A DNA stretch of 64,000 nt from Pseudomonadota bacterium (lineage in GTDB: Bacteria > Pseudomonadota > Alphaproteobacteria > Rhizobiales > Xanthobacteraceae): contig JAEYAW010000031.1 in NCBI GenBank assembly GCA_023404675.1, positions 62,001 through 126,000 of the forward strand, in the 5' to 3' direction. The notes under the pieces are model-generated. The model had not been told where the DNA came from. It saw only the letters and a list, made by a program, of their open reading frames with translations, and did no database searches. This document shows, piece after piece, positions 17,843 through 26,423 of this stretch. Position 1 is the stretch's first letter. Each line of letters opens with the position of its first letter. A program made the position numbers and the translations under genes.

Positions 17843-18820
17843 ATGACCCAGCCCTTCGCCGTCATCCGCGACACCACCCCGGCGGACGCGATTCCGCGTG
17901 GAGCCGTGGTGGCTCTGGGAAATTTCGACGGCGTCCACCGCGGCCACCGCGAGGTGATCGCGGTGGCGCAGCACATGGCCGCCGAGCGCGGCAAACCCGC
18001 GCTGGCGGTGACGTTCGAGCCGCATCCGCGGACCTTCTTCAGTCCCAACACCCCGCAATTCCGCCTCACAGACTTGAGCGACAAGCTGCGCCTGCTGGCC
18101 GGCAGGGGGCTCACCGGCGCCGTGGTGATGACCTTCGATGCCGAGCGGGCCCGCACCAGCGCGCAGGATTTCATCCAGCGCGACCTCGTCGAGAGGCTTG
18201 GAATCTCTGGCGTTTCGGTCGGCTACGACTTCCACTTCGGCAAGGGGCGTGGCGGCTCGCCAACCTTGCTGGCCGAGGAAGGGGCACGACGCGGCTTCGA
18301 GGTGCACATCCAGTCCCACGTCGATTTCGACGGCCGCTCGGTGTCCTCCACCGCCATTCGCAATGCGCTCGGTCAGGGCCAGATCGACGAGGCGAACGAT
18401 CTGCTCGGCTATCCCTATTTCATCAGTGGCGAGGTGATCCACGGCGAGAAGCGCGGGCGCGATCTCGGCTACCCGACCGCCAATATCCGGCTCGATCCCG
18501 CCTGCGGCCTGCGCCATGGCATCTATGCGGTGCGGGTCGGCCGAGGACGTGAGCGGATCGGCGGAATCGCGAGCTTCGGCCGCCGCCCGACCTTCGACAA
18601 CGGTGCGCCGCTGCTCGAAGTGTTCCTGTTCGATTTCAAAGGCAATCTTTACGGCCAGTCGCTGGACGTCGCCTTCCTCGGCTTTTTGCGGGAGGAACTG
18701 AAATTCGACTCCATCGAGGCCCTGATCCGCCAGATGGACGCCGACAGCATGCAGGCACGCGCGGTGCTCGCGGCCCAGCCGGATACGTTTCCCGCACTGG
18801 GTGACGTGGTAGACCTCTGA
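17843..18820 (+). CDS. ribF: Bifunctional riboflavin kinase / FAD synthetase
   Basis: A 325-residue enzyme converting riboflavin to FMN and FAD. The N-terminal nucleotidyltransferase domain has VVALGNFDGVHRGHREVI and VTFEPHPR. The C-terminal kinase domain has GEKRGRDLGYPTANI. The length is normal. ATG 17843 is chosen because MTQPFAVIRD directly precedes the conserved domain; an upstream frame from 17762 is not conserved in character. It is followed by ileS and lspA in the same direction, an order often seen in Proteobacteria. Confidence 0.97.
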   Translation: MTQPFAVIRDTTPADAIPRGAVVALGNFDGVHRGHREVIAVAQHMAAERGKPALAVTFEPHPRTFFSPNTPQFRLTDLSDKLRLLAGRGLTGAVVMTFDAERARTSAQDFIQRDLVERLGISGVSVGYDFHFGKGRGGSPTLLAEEGARRGFEVHIQSHVDFDGRSVSSTAIRNALGQGQIDEANDLLGYPYFISGEVIHGEKRGRDLGYPTANIRLDPACGLRHGIYAVRVGRGRERIGGIASFGRRPTFDNGAPLLEVFLFDFKGNLYGQSLDVAFLGFLREELKFDSIEALIRQMDADSMQARAVLAAQPDTFPALGDVVDL

Positions 18821-19025
18821 CGAGCTCGCTTCGCCCTCGATCGCGGGGCTTTCCGCCCGCCCGTCCGCCTGCTAAGAACGCCGCCATGTCCGTGCGGCGC
18901 GCCATCATCGTGATTAGCGGCCCGGCTTCCGCCTGAGCCTTCGCTCGGCGCAAGACCGGGATGTTTTCGTTTTCGCCCGCCAGATCCGCGGCCGCCGCCG
19001 CGCCAGAACCCGCCAGAGCAATTCG

Positions 19026-22025
19026 ATGTCCGACACCAAGCCGAAGGCCGAGACCGACAAGGCCGCCCACGACTATTCCGCGACGCTGTTCCTGCCGCAG
19101 ACCGATTTCCCGATGCGCGCGGGGCTTCCGCAGCGCGAGCCGGACCTGCTGAAACGCTGGCAGGACATCGACCTTTACAAGAAGCTGCGCGAGACTGCCT
19201 ACGGCCGGCCGAAATTCGTGCTGCATGACGGCCCGCCCTACGCCAACGGCCATATCCACATCGGCCACGCGCTCAACAAGATCCTCAAGGACGTCGTGAC
19301 CAAGAGCCAGCAGATGCTTGGCCACGATTCCAACTACGTGCCGGGGTGGGACTGTCACGGCCTGCCGATCGAGTGGAAGATCGAGGAAGAGAACTATCGC
19401 TCCAAGGGCAAGGCCAAGCCGGACTTCCGCGACGGCGCGGCGATGATCGCGTTCCGGCAGGAGTGCCGTGCCTATGCCGAGAACTGGCTCAACGTGCAGC
19501 GCGAGGAGTTCAAGCGGCTCGGCGTGATCGGCGACTGGGATCATCCCTACACGACGATGGCCTATTTCGCCGAGGCGCAGATTGCACGCGAGCTGATGAA
19601 GTTCGCGGCCAATGGCACGCTGTATCGCGGCTCCAAGCCCGTGATGTGGAGCGTGGTCGAGAAGACCGCGCTGGCCGAGGCGGAGGTCGAATACGAGGAC
19701 TATACCAGCGATACGGTGTGGGTGAAATTCCCTGTTACCTCGCCCGCGCACGGCCGGCTCGCCAACGCTTCCGTGGTGATCTGGACCACGACGCCGTGGA
19801 CGCTGCCCGGCAACCGCGCCATCAGCTTCTCGCCGAAGATTTCCTATAGCCTCTACAAGATTACCGATGCGCCCGAAGACAACTGGGCGAAGACCGGCGA
19901 CACGCTGATCCTGGCCGACGCGCTGGCCGAGGCGGTGTTCAAGCAGGCGCGCGTCACGTCTTACGAAAACATCGGCGCGATCTCCGCCGACGTGCTCGAT
20001 GCGGTCGAGTGCCGCCATCCGTTCGCGAACCTTGAAGGCGGCTATAACTTCACCGTGCCGCTGCTGGCGGGCGATCACGTCACCGACGACGCGGGCACGG
20101 GCTTCGTGCACACCGCGCCGGGCCATGGCCGCGAGGACTTCGACATCTGGACAGCGAACGCGCGCGAACTCGAAGCGCGCGGCATCTCGTCCGCGATCCC
20201 CTACACGGTGGACGAGAACGGCGCGCTCACGGCGCAGGCCCCCGGCTTCACCGGCAAGCGCGTGATCGACGACAAGGGTAACAAGGGCGATGCCAACGAG
20301 GCCGTCATCAAGGCCCTCGTCGAGCGCGGCCTGCTGCTCGCGCGCGGGCGGCTCAAGCACCAGTATCCGCATTCGTGGCGCTCCAAGAAGCCGGTGATCT
20401 TCCGCAACACGCCGCAGTGGTTCATCGCGATGGACAAGGATATCGCGGCGACCGACGGCAGCGCGGCGAAAGGCGACACCCTTCGCAACCGCGCGCTCGC
20501 CGCCATCAAGGCGACGCGCTGGGTGCCGCCGCAGGGCGAGAACCGCATCAACGGCATGATCGCCAACCGCCCGGACTGGGTGATCTCGCGCCAGCGGGCC
20601 TGGGGCGTACCGATCGCCGTGTTCGTGCGCGAGCTGAGCGACGGCTCCGCCGAAATCCTCAAGGACGAGACGGTCAACGCCCGCATCGCCGAGGCCTTCG
20701 AGGCCGAGGGCGCGGACGCCTGGTACGCGGCCGGCGCGCGCGAGCGTTTCCTCGGTTCGCGCGCCAACGAGGACTGGACCAAGGTCGACGACATTCTCGA
20801 CGTCTGGTTCGACTCCGGCTCGACGCACGCCTTCGTGCTGGAAGACCCGGTGCATTTCCCCGGCCTCGCGGGCATCCGCCGCAAGATCGACGGCGGCGCG
20901 GACTCGGTCATGTATCTTGAGGGTTCGGACCAGCATCGCGGCTGGTTTCACTCCTCGCTGCTGGAAAGCTGCGGCACGCGCGGCCGCGCGCCGTACGACT
21001 ATGTTCTGACTCACGGCTTCACGCTGGACGAGAACGGCCGCAAGATGTCGAAGTCGCTCGGCAACACGGTGGAGCCGCAGAAGGTCATCAAGGAGTCCGG
21101 TGCGGACATCCTGCGCCTGTGGGTCTGCGCCTCGGACTATTCCGACGATCAGCGCATCGGCCCTGAAATCCTCAAAACCACTGTCGATACCTACCGCAAG
21201 CTGCGCAACACCATTCGCTGGATGCTGGGCACGCTGCATCACTTCAAACGCGGCGAGGCCGTCGCCGTCGCCGGGATGCCCGAGCTTGAGCGGCTGATGC
21301 TGCACCGCCTTGCCGAGGTCGATGCGGTGGTGCGCCCCGCCTACGAGAACTTCGACTACAAGACCGTGGTGGCGCAGCTTGCGGCGTTCATGAACACCGA
21401 GCTGTCGGCGTTCTATTTCGACATCCGCAAGGACACGCTGTATTGCGATGCGCCCTCCTCGCTCGCGCGCAAGGCGGCGCTGACGACCGTGGACATCCTG
21501 TGCGACGCGATCCTGAAGTGGCTCGCGCCCGTCCTCAGCTTCACCTGCGACGAAGCGTGGATCAGCTATCGCCCAGATGCGGAGCCGTCGGTGCATCTCG
21601 CCACCTTCCGCGACGACCTCGCGCAGTATCGCGACGAGGCGCTCGCCGATAAGTGGGCAAAAATCCGCGACGTGCGGCGCGTCGTCACCGGCGCTCTGGA
21701 GATCGAGCGCGCGGCCAAGCGGATCGGCTCCTCGCTCGAAGCCTCACCGCTGGTCTTCGTCAACGATCCGGCCATCTTCGCGACACTGTTCGACATCGAT
21801 CTCGCCGAGGTGTGCATCACCTCCAACGCCATGATCACCAACGAGGACCCGCCGGCCGACGCCTTCACGCTGCCGGACGTCGCGGGCGTCGCGGTGGTGG
21901 TCGAGAAGGCGCAAGGCAAGAAATGCGCGCGCTCGTGGAAAATCTCGCCGCTGGTCGGCGAGGATCCCGAATATCCGGACGTGACCCCGCGCGACGCGCA
22001 GGCGCTGCGCGAATGGAAGGCGTGA
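19026..22025 (+). CDS. ileS: Isoleucine--tRNA ligase
   Basis: Class I aminoacyl-tRNA synthetase of 999 residues that charges tRNA-Ile and edits valine. The HIGH motif is at residues 78-81 (GHIHIGHALN) and KMSKS is at 673-677. The CP1 editing domain lies between. The C-terminal region normally ends in a four-cysteine zinc site; here only one cysteine of it remains (KKCARSWK), so that zinc site appears lost. It is 205 bp downstream of ribF and 7 bp before lspA, probably co-transcribed with lspA. Confidence 0.98.
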   Translation: MSDTKPKAETDKAAHDYSATLFLPQTDFPMRAGLPQREPDLLKRWQDIDLYKKLRETAYGRPKFVLHDGPPYANGHIHIGHALNKILKDVVTKSQQMLGHDSNYVPGWDCHGLPIEWKIEEENYRSKGKAKPDFRDGAAMIAFRQECRAYAENWLNVQREEFKRLGVIGDWDHPYTTMAYFAEAQIARELMKFAANGTLYRGSKPVMWSVVEKTALAEAEVEYEDYTSDTVWVKFPVTSPAHGRLANASVVIWTTTPWTLPGNRAISFSPKISYSLYKITDAPEDNWAKTGDTLILADALAEAVFKQARVTSYENIGAISADVLDAVECRHPFANLEGGYNFTVPLLAGDHVTDDAGTGFVHTAPGHGREDFDIWTANARELEARGISSAIPYTVDENGALTAQAPGFTGKRVIDDKGNKGDANEAVIKALVERGLLLARGRLKHQYPHSWRSKKPVIFRNTPQWFIAMDKDIAATDGSAAKGDTLRNRALAAIKATRWVPPQGENRINGMIANRPDWVISRQRAWGVPIAVFVRELSDGSAEILKDETVNARIAEAFEAEGADAWYAAGARERFLGSRANEDWTKVDDILDVWFDSGSTHAFVLEDPVHFPGLAGIRRKIDGGADSVMYLEGSDQHRGWFHSSLLESCGTRGRAPYDYVLTHGFTLDENGRKMSKSLGNTVEPQKVIKESGADILRLWVCASDYSDDQRIGPEILKTTVDTYRKLRNTIRWMLGTLHHFKRGEAVAVAGMPELERLMLHRLAEVDAVVRPAYENFDYKTVVAQLAAFMNTELSAFYFDIRKDTLYCDAPSSLARKAALTTVDILCDAILKWLAPVLSFTCDEAWISYRPDAEPSVHLATFRDDLAQYRDEALADKWAKIRDVRRVVTGALEIERAAKRIGSSLEASPLVFVNDPAIFATLFDIDLAEVCITSNAMITNEDPPADAFTLPDVAGVAVVVEKAQGKKCARSWKISPLVGEDPEYPDVTPRDAQALREWKA

Positions 22026-22032
22026 CCGGAGC

Positions 22033-22530
22033 ATGAGCCCGTTCCTGCGCCTCGGTCTCGCAACGGCGGTGGTCACGGCCGCGCTGGATCAGGCCCTCAA
22101 GCTGTGGCTGCTGTTCGTGTTCGAGCTGGGACGGCGCGGCACGGTGCGCATCGCCCCGTTCGCCGACCTCGTGCTGGCCTGGAACACCGGCATCAGCTAC
22201 GGCCTGTTGCAGACCGAAAGCGTCCTCGGCCAATGGCTGCTGTTCGCCTTCAAGGCGGCGGCCGTGGTCGCGCTCGCGATCTGGATGGCGCGCTCTCACA
22301 CCCGTCTTGCGACATTCAGTCTCGGGCTGATCATCGGGGGCGCGATCGGCAACGCCATCGACCGGGCCGCCTACGGGGCGGTGGTCGATTTCATGCTGCT
22401 GCACGCGCAGATCGGCGAGAAAACCTACAACTGGTACGTGTTCAATCTGGCGGATGTCGCCATCGTTGCGGGGGTCATCGGGCTCCTGTATGACTCCCTG
22501 CGCGCGCCTGCCGCCGCAAAAGTGCCCTGA
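22033..22530 (+). CDS. lspA: Lipoprotein signal peptidase (signal peptidase II)
   Basis: A 165-residue inner-membrane aspartyl protease that removes the signal peptide of prolipoproteins. Four hydrophobic segments are visible. The catalytic aspartates are D119 in AYGAVVDF and D141 in NLADVAIV. It follows ileS by 7 bp, the classic ileS-lspA arrangement. Confidence 0.97.
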   Translation: MSPFLRLGLATAVVTAALDQALKLWLLFVFELGRRGTVRIAPFADLVLAWNTGISYGLLQTESVLGQWLLFAFKAAAVVALAIWMARSHTRLATFSLGLIIGGAIGNAIDRAAYGAVVDFMLLHAQIGEKTYNWYVFNLADVAIVAGVIGLLYDSLRAPAAAKVP

Positions 22531-22629
22531 TCCGCGCCAATATCACAGGCTTCCGGATCGTCGGCGGAACCGCCGGGGATCCGCTCCGAATTTGCGATCG
22601 GCGATCGCCGCAGGTTTCGAGGTCATGAC

Positions 22630-23361
22630 ATGCGCAAGACTGTACCGGCCAGCCGCCTCTTTCTGTTCAAGCCCGCCACCTCCCGTCTGATGCGGGCGAC
22701 GATGGCGGCGGCCAGTATTGGTCTCGTCCTCGCGGCCGCCCCTGCAAAGGCGCAGGAGGACGAAGAGGCAGACGACAGCACCTTCGAGCAGCGGATCATT
22801 CGCAACCTGATGAGCGGCATCGGCGCCAAGAGCATGGAAGACCGCGGCATTACCTATCGCGAGCGCTCGCCGCTGGTCGTGCCGCGCAGTGTCGACCAGC
22901 TGCCTGCGCCCGAGCAGCGCGGCAAGATCGCCGCGCCGAACTGGCCGAAGGATCCCGACGTCATCGCGCGCGAGCAGGCGAGGCTCCGCGCGAAGGAGAA
23001 TCCCGGCGCCGTCTCGCTGATGGACAGCGCCCGCCCGCTCACCCCGGCGGAAATGGAGGTCGGCCGCATCAAGGGTAAGAAGCGGCAGAAGGAATCGGTG
23101 ACGCCGGGCGATCCCGTCGGCATGGGCAATCCGATGCTGTCTCCCTCGCAGCTTGGCTACACCGGCGGTCTGTTCAAGAGCTGGTTCGGTGGCGGCGACG
23201 GCAGCGAAACGGCGAAGTTCGACGGCGAGCCCACCCGCGAGAACCTGACCCAGCCGCCCCCCGGCTATCAAACGCCCTCTCCGAACTATGCCTATGGCAC
23301 CGGGCCGCAGGAATCCCTCAACAAGGAATACAATCCGGTCGCGGGTAAATACGGCGACTGA
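22630..23361 (+). CDS. Hypothetical exported protein downstream of lspA
   Basis: A 243-residue protein with a signal peptide ending near APAKAQ (about residue 42). The mature part begins acidic, contains RSPLVVPRSVDQLPAPE and is proline-, glycine- and charge-rich, probably largely unstructured. The position after lspA and the LVVP-LP pattern recall the DUF3035 lipoproteins found after lspA in other alphaproteobacteria, but there is no lipobox cysteine, so this link is uncertain. It precedes the two M16 peptidase genes in the same direction and may share their envelope role. Confidence 0.8.
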   Translation: MRKTVPASRLFLFKPATSRLMRATMAAASIGLVLAAAPAKAQEDEEADDSTFEQRIIRNLMSGIGAKSMEDRGITYRERSPLVVPRSVDQLPAPEQRGKIAAPNWPKDPDVIAREQARLRAKENPGAVSLMDSARPLTPAEMEVGRIKGKKRQKESVTPGDPVGMGNPMLSPSQLGYTGGLFKSWFGGGDGSETAKFDGEPTRENLTQPPPGYQTPSPNYAYGTGPQESLNKEYNPVAGKYGD

Positions 23362-23466
23362 GCCTCGGGTCCGCGAGGCGGCACCCTGCGCATGCAGGGC
23401 CGGCCCCGCGCGTTACCATTCGGTCATCCCGCGCATTTGTGATCGCGCGCGAACCACCCGCAGGAT

Positions 23467-24879
23467 ATGGTCCAACGCATGACATCTTTCCTGCACCGCA
23501 GTATTCGCGCGGCCGGCTTTCTTGCGACATTGATCGCGGGCATCAGTTCAGCCCATGTCAGTTCGGCCCATGCCGGCGAAACCAGCGCGCCCGCCACCTT
23601 TACACTCGCCAACGGCCTGCAGGTGGTCGTCATTCCCGACCATCGCACGCCGGTCGTGACCCAGATGCTCTGGTACAAGGTGGGCGCTGCCGACGAGACG
23701 CCCGGTAAATCGGGGCTCGCGCACTTCCTCGAACATCTGATGTTCAAGGGCACCGCGAAGCATCCGCCGGGCGAGTTCTCGCAGACGGTGATCCGCGTCG
23801 GCGGCTCGGAAAATGCGTTCACGTCGAGCGACTATACCGGCTATTTCCAGCGGGTGCCGAAGGATCAGCTTGGCCTGATGATGGGCTTCGAGGCCGACCG
23901 TATGACCGGTCTTATCCTGAAGGACGAGAACGTGCTGCCCGAACGCGATGTTGTGCTGGAGGAGTACAACATGCGCGTCGCCAACAATCCCGACGCACGG
24001 CTCACCGAGCAGATCATGGCCGCGCTCTATCTCAATCATCCCTACGGGCGGCCGGTGATCGGCTGGCGGCAGGAGATCGAGAAGCTCGATCGCGAGCAGG
24101 CGCTGGAATTCTATCGTCGCTTCTATGCGCCCAACAACGCCACGCTGGTGGTCGCGGGCGACGTCGAGGCCGCCGATGTGCGTCGCCTCGCCGAACAGAC
24201 ATTCGGGCCGATTCCGCGTCAGGACGGCATTCCGGCCAAGCGCGTCCGCCCGCAGGAGCCGTTGCCCGCCGCGCCGCGCACCGTGACGCTGGCCGATCCG
24301 CGGGTCGAACAGCCGGGCCTGCGCCGCTTTTATCTGGTGCCTTCCGCGGTTACGGCCGCGAAGGGCGAGAGCGCCGCGCTTGATGTGCTCGCCGCCGTGC
24401 TCGGTGCCGGCAGCAACTCGCTGCTCTATCGCGCGCTGGTGGTCGACAAGCCGCTCGCGGTCAGCGCCAACGCCTGGTACACGGGCACGGCCATCGATGC
24501 CACGCAGTTCGGAATTTCAGCTTCCCCCCAGCCCGGCGTCTCGTTCGCGGATCTCGAAAAGACCATCGACGAGGTCATCGCGACGGTCGCGAAAGACGGC
24601 GTGAAGGCCGAGGACCTCGAACGCACCAAGACCCAGCTCATCGCCGCTGCGACCTACGCGCAGGACAACCAGAGCCAGCTCGCGCGCTGGTACGGCGCGG
24701 GCCTCACGGTCGGCCTCACCATCGACGACATCCGAAGCTGGCCCGAACGCATCCGCGCGGTGACGGCCGAACAGGTACGCGATGCCGCACGCACCTGGCT
24801 CGACGCCAAACGGTCCGTCACCGGCTATCTGGTGAAGGACACCAGCAAGCCGGAAAAGCGCGAGGAGAGACGTTCGTGA
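23467..24879 (+). CDS. M16 family zinc metallopeptidase, catalytic member of a pair
   Basis: A 470-residue exported peptidase. A signal peptide ends near residue 37 (SSAHAGE). The inverted zinc motif HFLEH is at residues 86-90, with the third ligand glutamate at about 165 in RDVVLEEYN. Two M16 domains follow each other, as in PqqL and mitochondrial processing peptidase-like proteins. Its stop overlaps the GTG start of the next gene (GTGA), a second M16 protein without the zinc motif. The two probably form a heterodimer in the periplasm that degrades or processes peptides. An alternative start is ATG 23479. Confidence 0.95.
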   Translation: MVQRMTSFLHRSIRAAGFLATLIAGISSAHVSSAHAGETSAPATFTLANGLQVVVIPDHRTPVVTQMLWYKVGAADETPGKSGLAHFLEHLMFKGTAKHPPGEFSQTVIRVGGSENAFTSSDYTGYFQRVPKDQLGLMMGFEADRMTGLILKDENVLPERDVVLEEYNMRVANNPDARLTEQIMAALYLNHPYGRPVIGWRQEIEKLDREQALEFYRRFYAPNNATLVVAGDVEAADVRRLAEQTFGPIPRQDGIPAKRVRPQEPLPAAPRTVTLADPRVEQPGLRRFYLVPSAVTAAKGESAALDVLAAVLGAGSNSLLYRALVVDKPLAVSANAWYTGTAIDATQFGISASPQPGVSFADLEKTIDEVIATVAKDGVKAEDLERTKTQLIAAATYAQDNQSQLARWYGAGLTVGLTIDDIRSWPERIRAVTAEQVRDAARTWLDAKRSVTGYLVKDTSKPEKREERRS

Positions 24880-26255
24880 TCGTCAACCGCCGCAACGTTC
24901 TCCAGCTTGGTGCGGCCGCTGCCGCAGCTTCGCTCGCCACCACCACTCTCGGTCTTCGTCCAGCCGCAGCCGCAGCCAAGGTGCAGCGGCTGGTGTCGCC
25001 CGGCGGCATCGAGGCCTGGTTCGTACAGGATGCGACCGTTCCCCTGATCGCCATGGAATACGCCTTCGACGGCGGTTCGGCCGAAGACCCGGCAGGCAAG
25101 CCGGGCGTCGGCAACATGGTCGCCTCACTGCTCGACGAAGGCGCGGGCGATCTCGACTCCAGCAGCTTCCACGACCGGCTGGAGCGACGCGCCATCCAGA
25201 TGAGTTTCTCGGATTCGCGCGACAACCTGCGCGGCTCGATGCGGATGCTCACCGAGCACCGCGACGAGGCGTTCGGGCTGTTGCGGCTGGCGCTGTCCGC
25301 ACCGCGCTTCGACGCCGAGCCGGTCGCGCGCATCCGCTCGCAAATCCTGTCCGGTCTGCGCCGCAACTCGACCAATCCTTCCTCCATCGCAGGACTGAAA
25401 TTCTGGGCGATGGCGTTCGGCGATCATCCTTACGGCCGGGCCGGCGACGGCACGCCGGAGAGCGTCGCGGCCATCACCGTCGACGATCTAAAGGCCTATA
25501 CGACACGCGTGCTGGCGCGCGATACGCTGAAGGTCGCCGTGGTCGGCGACGTCGAGCCCGAGGCGCTTGGAGTCCTGCTCGACAAGGCGTTCGGCGCGTT
25601 GCCCGCGAAAGGATCGCCAGCGCCGGTCGCCGATGTCGTCGCGGCCACGCCGCCGAAGCATGAGTTCGTCACGCTCGACGTGCCGCAGACCGTGATCGTG
25701 TTCGGCGGCCCCGGCATCGGCCGCCATGACCCGGATTTCATGGCGGGCTATGTGGTGAGCCATATTCTCGGCGGCGGTGGGCTGACCTCGCGGCTGTATC
25801 GCGAGGTGCGCGAAAAGCGCGGCCTCGCCTACTCCGTCTCGCTGTCGCTGACATGGATGCAGCATTCGGCGATGTTCGTCGGCTCGACCGCCACGCGCGC
25901 CGATCGAGCCAACGAGACATTGGAGACACTCACGGCCGAGGTCGCCCGCATGGGGCAGGATGGCCCGACCCAGAAGGAACTGGACGAGGCGAAATCCTAC
26001 CTGAAGGGCTCGCAGATGCTCTCGCTGGATACGTCGTCGAAATTCGCCACCGCACTTCTGCAATATCGCACCGACGGCCTGCCGATCGACTATATCGACA
26101 TCCGCAACGGCATCGTCGATGCGGTCAACCTCGAACAGGCCAAACGCGCCGCGCATCGGCTGTTCGCCGACGGTCTGCTTACCGTCGTGGTCGGCCGCAA
26201 GCAGCAGGCGGAAGCTGCCGTGCCGCAGACCGCACAGCCGCCGGAGGCGAACTGA
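24876..26255 (+). CDS. M16 family peptidase-like protein, non-catalytic partner
   Basis: A 459-residue M16 protein beginning at GTG 24876 inside the previous gene's stop (GTGA), so translation is coupled. The N-terminus VNRRNVLQLGAAAAAASL looks like a twin-arginine or Sec signal peptide. Where the zinc motif should be, the sequence reads NMVASLLDEGAG, so it cannot bind zinc and is likely the non-catalytic subunit. The C-terminal domain keeps the family motif LTSRLYREVREKRGLAYSV. It is exported with its catalytic neighbour. Confidence 0.94.
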   Translation: MIVNRRNVLQLGAAAAAASLATTTLGLRPAAAAAKVQRLVSPGGIEAWFVQDATVPLIAMEYAFDGGSAEDPAGKPGVGNMVASLLDEGAGDLDSSSFHDRLERRAIQMSFSDSRDNLRGSMRMLTEHRDEAFGLLRLALSAPRFDAEPVARIRSQILSGLRRNSTNPSSIAGLKFWAMAFGDHPYGRAGDGTPESVAAITVDDLKAYTTRVLARDTLKVAVVGDVEPEALGVLLDKAFGALPAKGSPAPVADVVAATPPKHEFVTLDVPQTVIVFGGPGIGRHDPDFMAGYVVSHILGGGGLTSRLYREVREKRGLAYSVSLSLTWMQHSAMFVGSTATRADRANETLETLTAEVARMGQDGPTQKELDEAKSYLKGSQMLSLDTSSKFATALLQYRTDGLPIDYIDIRNGIVDAVNLEQAKRAAHRLFADGLLTVVVGRKQQAEAAVPQTAQPPEAN

Positions 26256-26423
26256 GAGCCTCTCACCACCTTGCGACGCGGCGACTTTCAAGCCGCGCCC
26301 TGCGGCAAAATGACCACACGCCCAAGCTGTCCCGCCGCCTCACCCGATCGGGGGATGCGGGTCTGAACGGCTGTGGGTATTCCCGGCCCATGCCGCAGAA
26401 GCGGCCGTGCGCCGGAGATTTTT

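Noticed and set aside
18636..21596. 986-codon minus-strand ORF opposite ribF and ileS
   Set aside because: Fully antisense to well-identified genes and with typical shadow composition.
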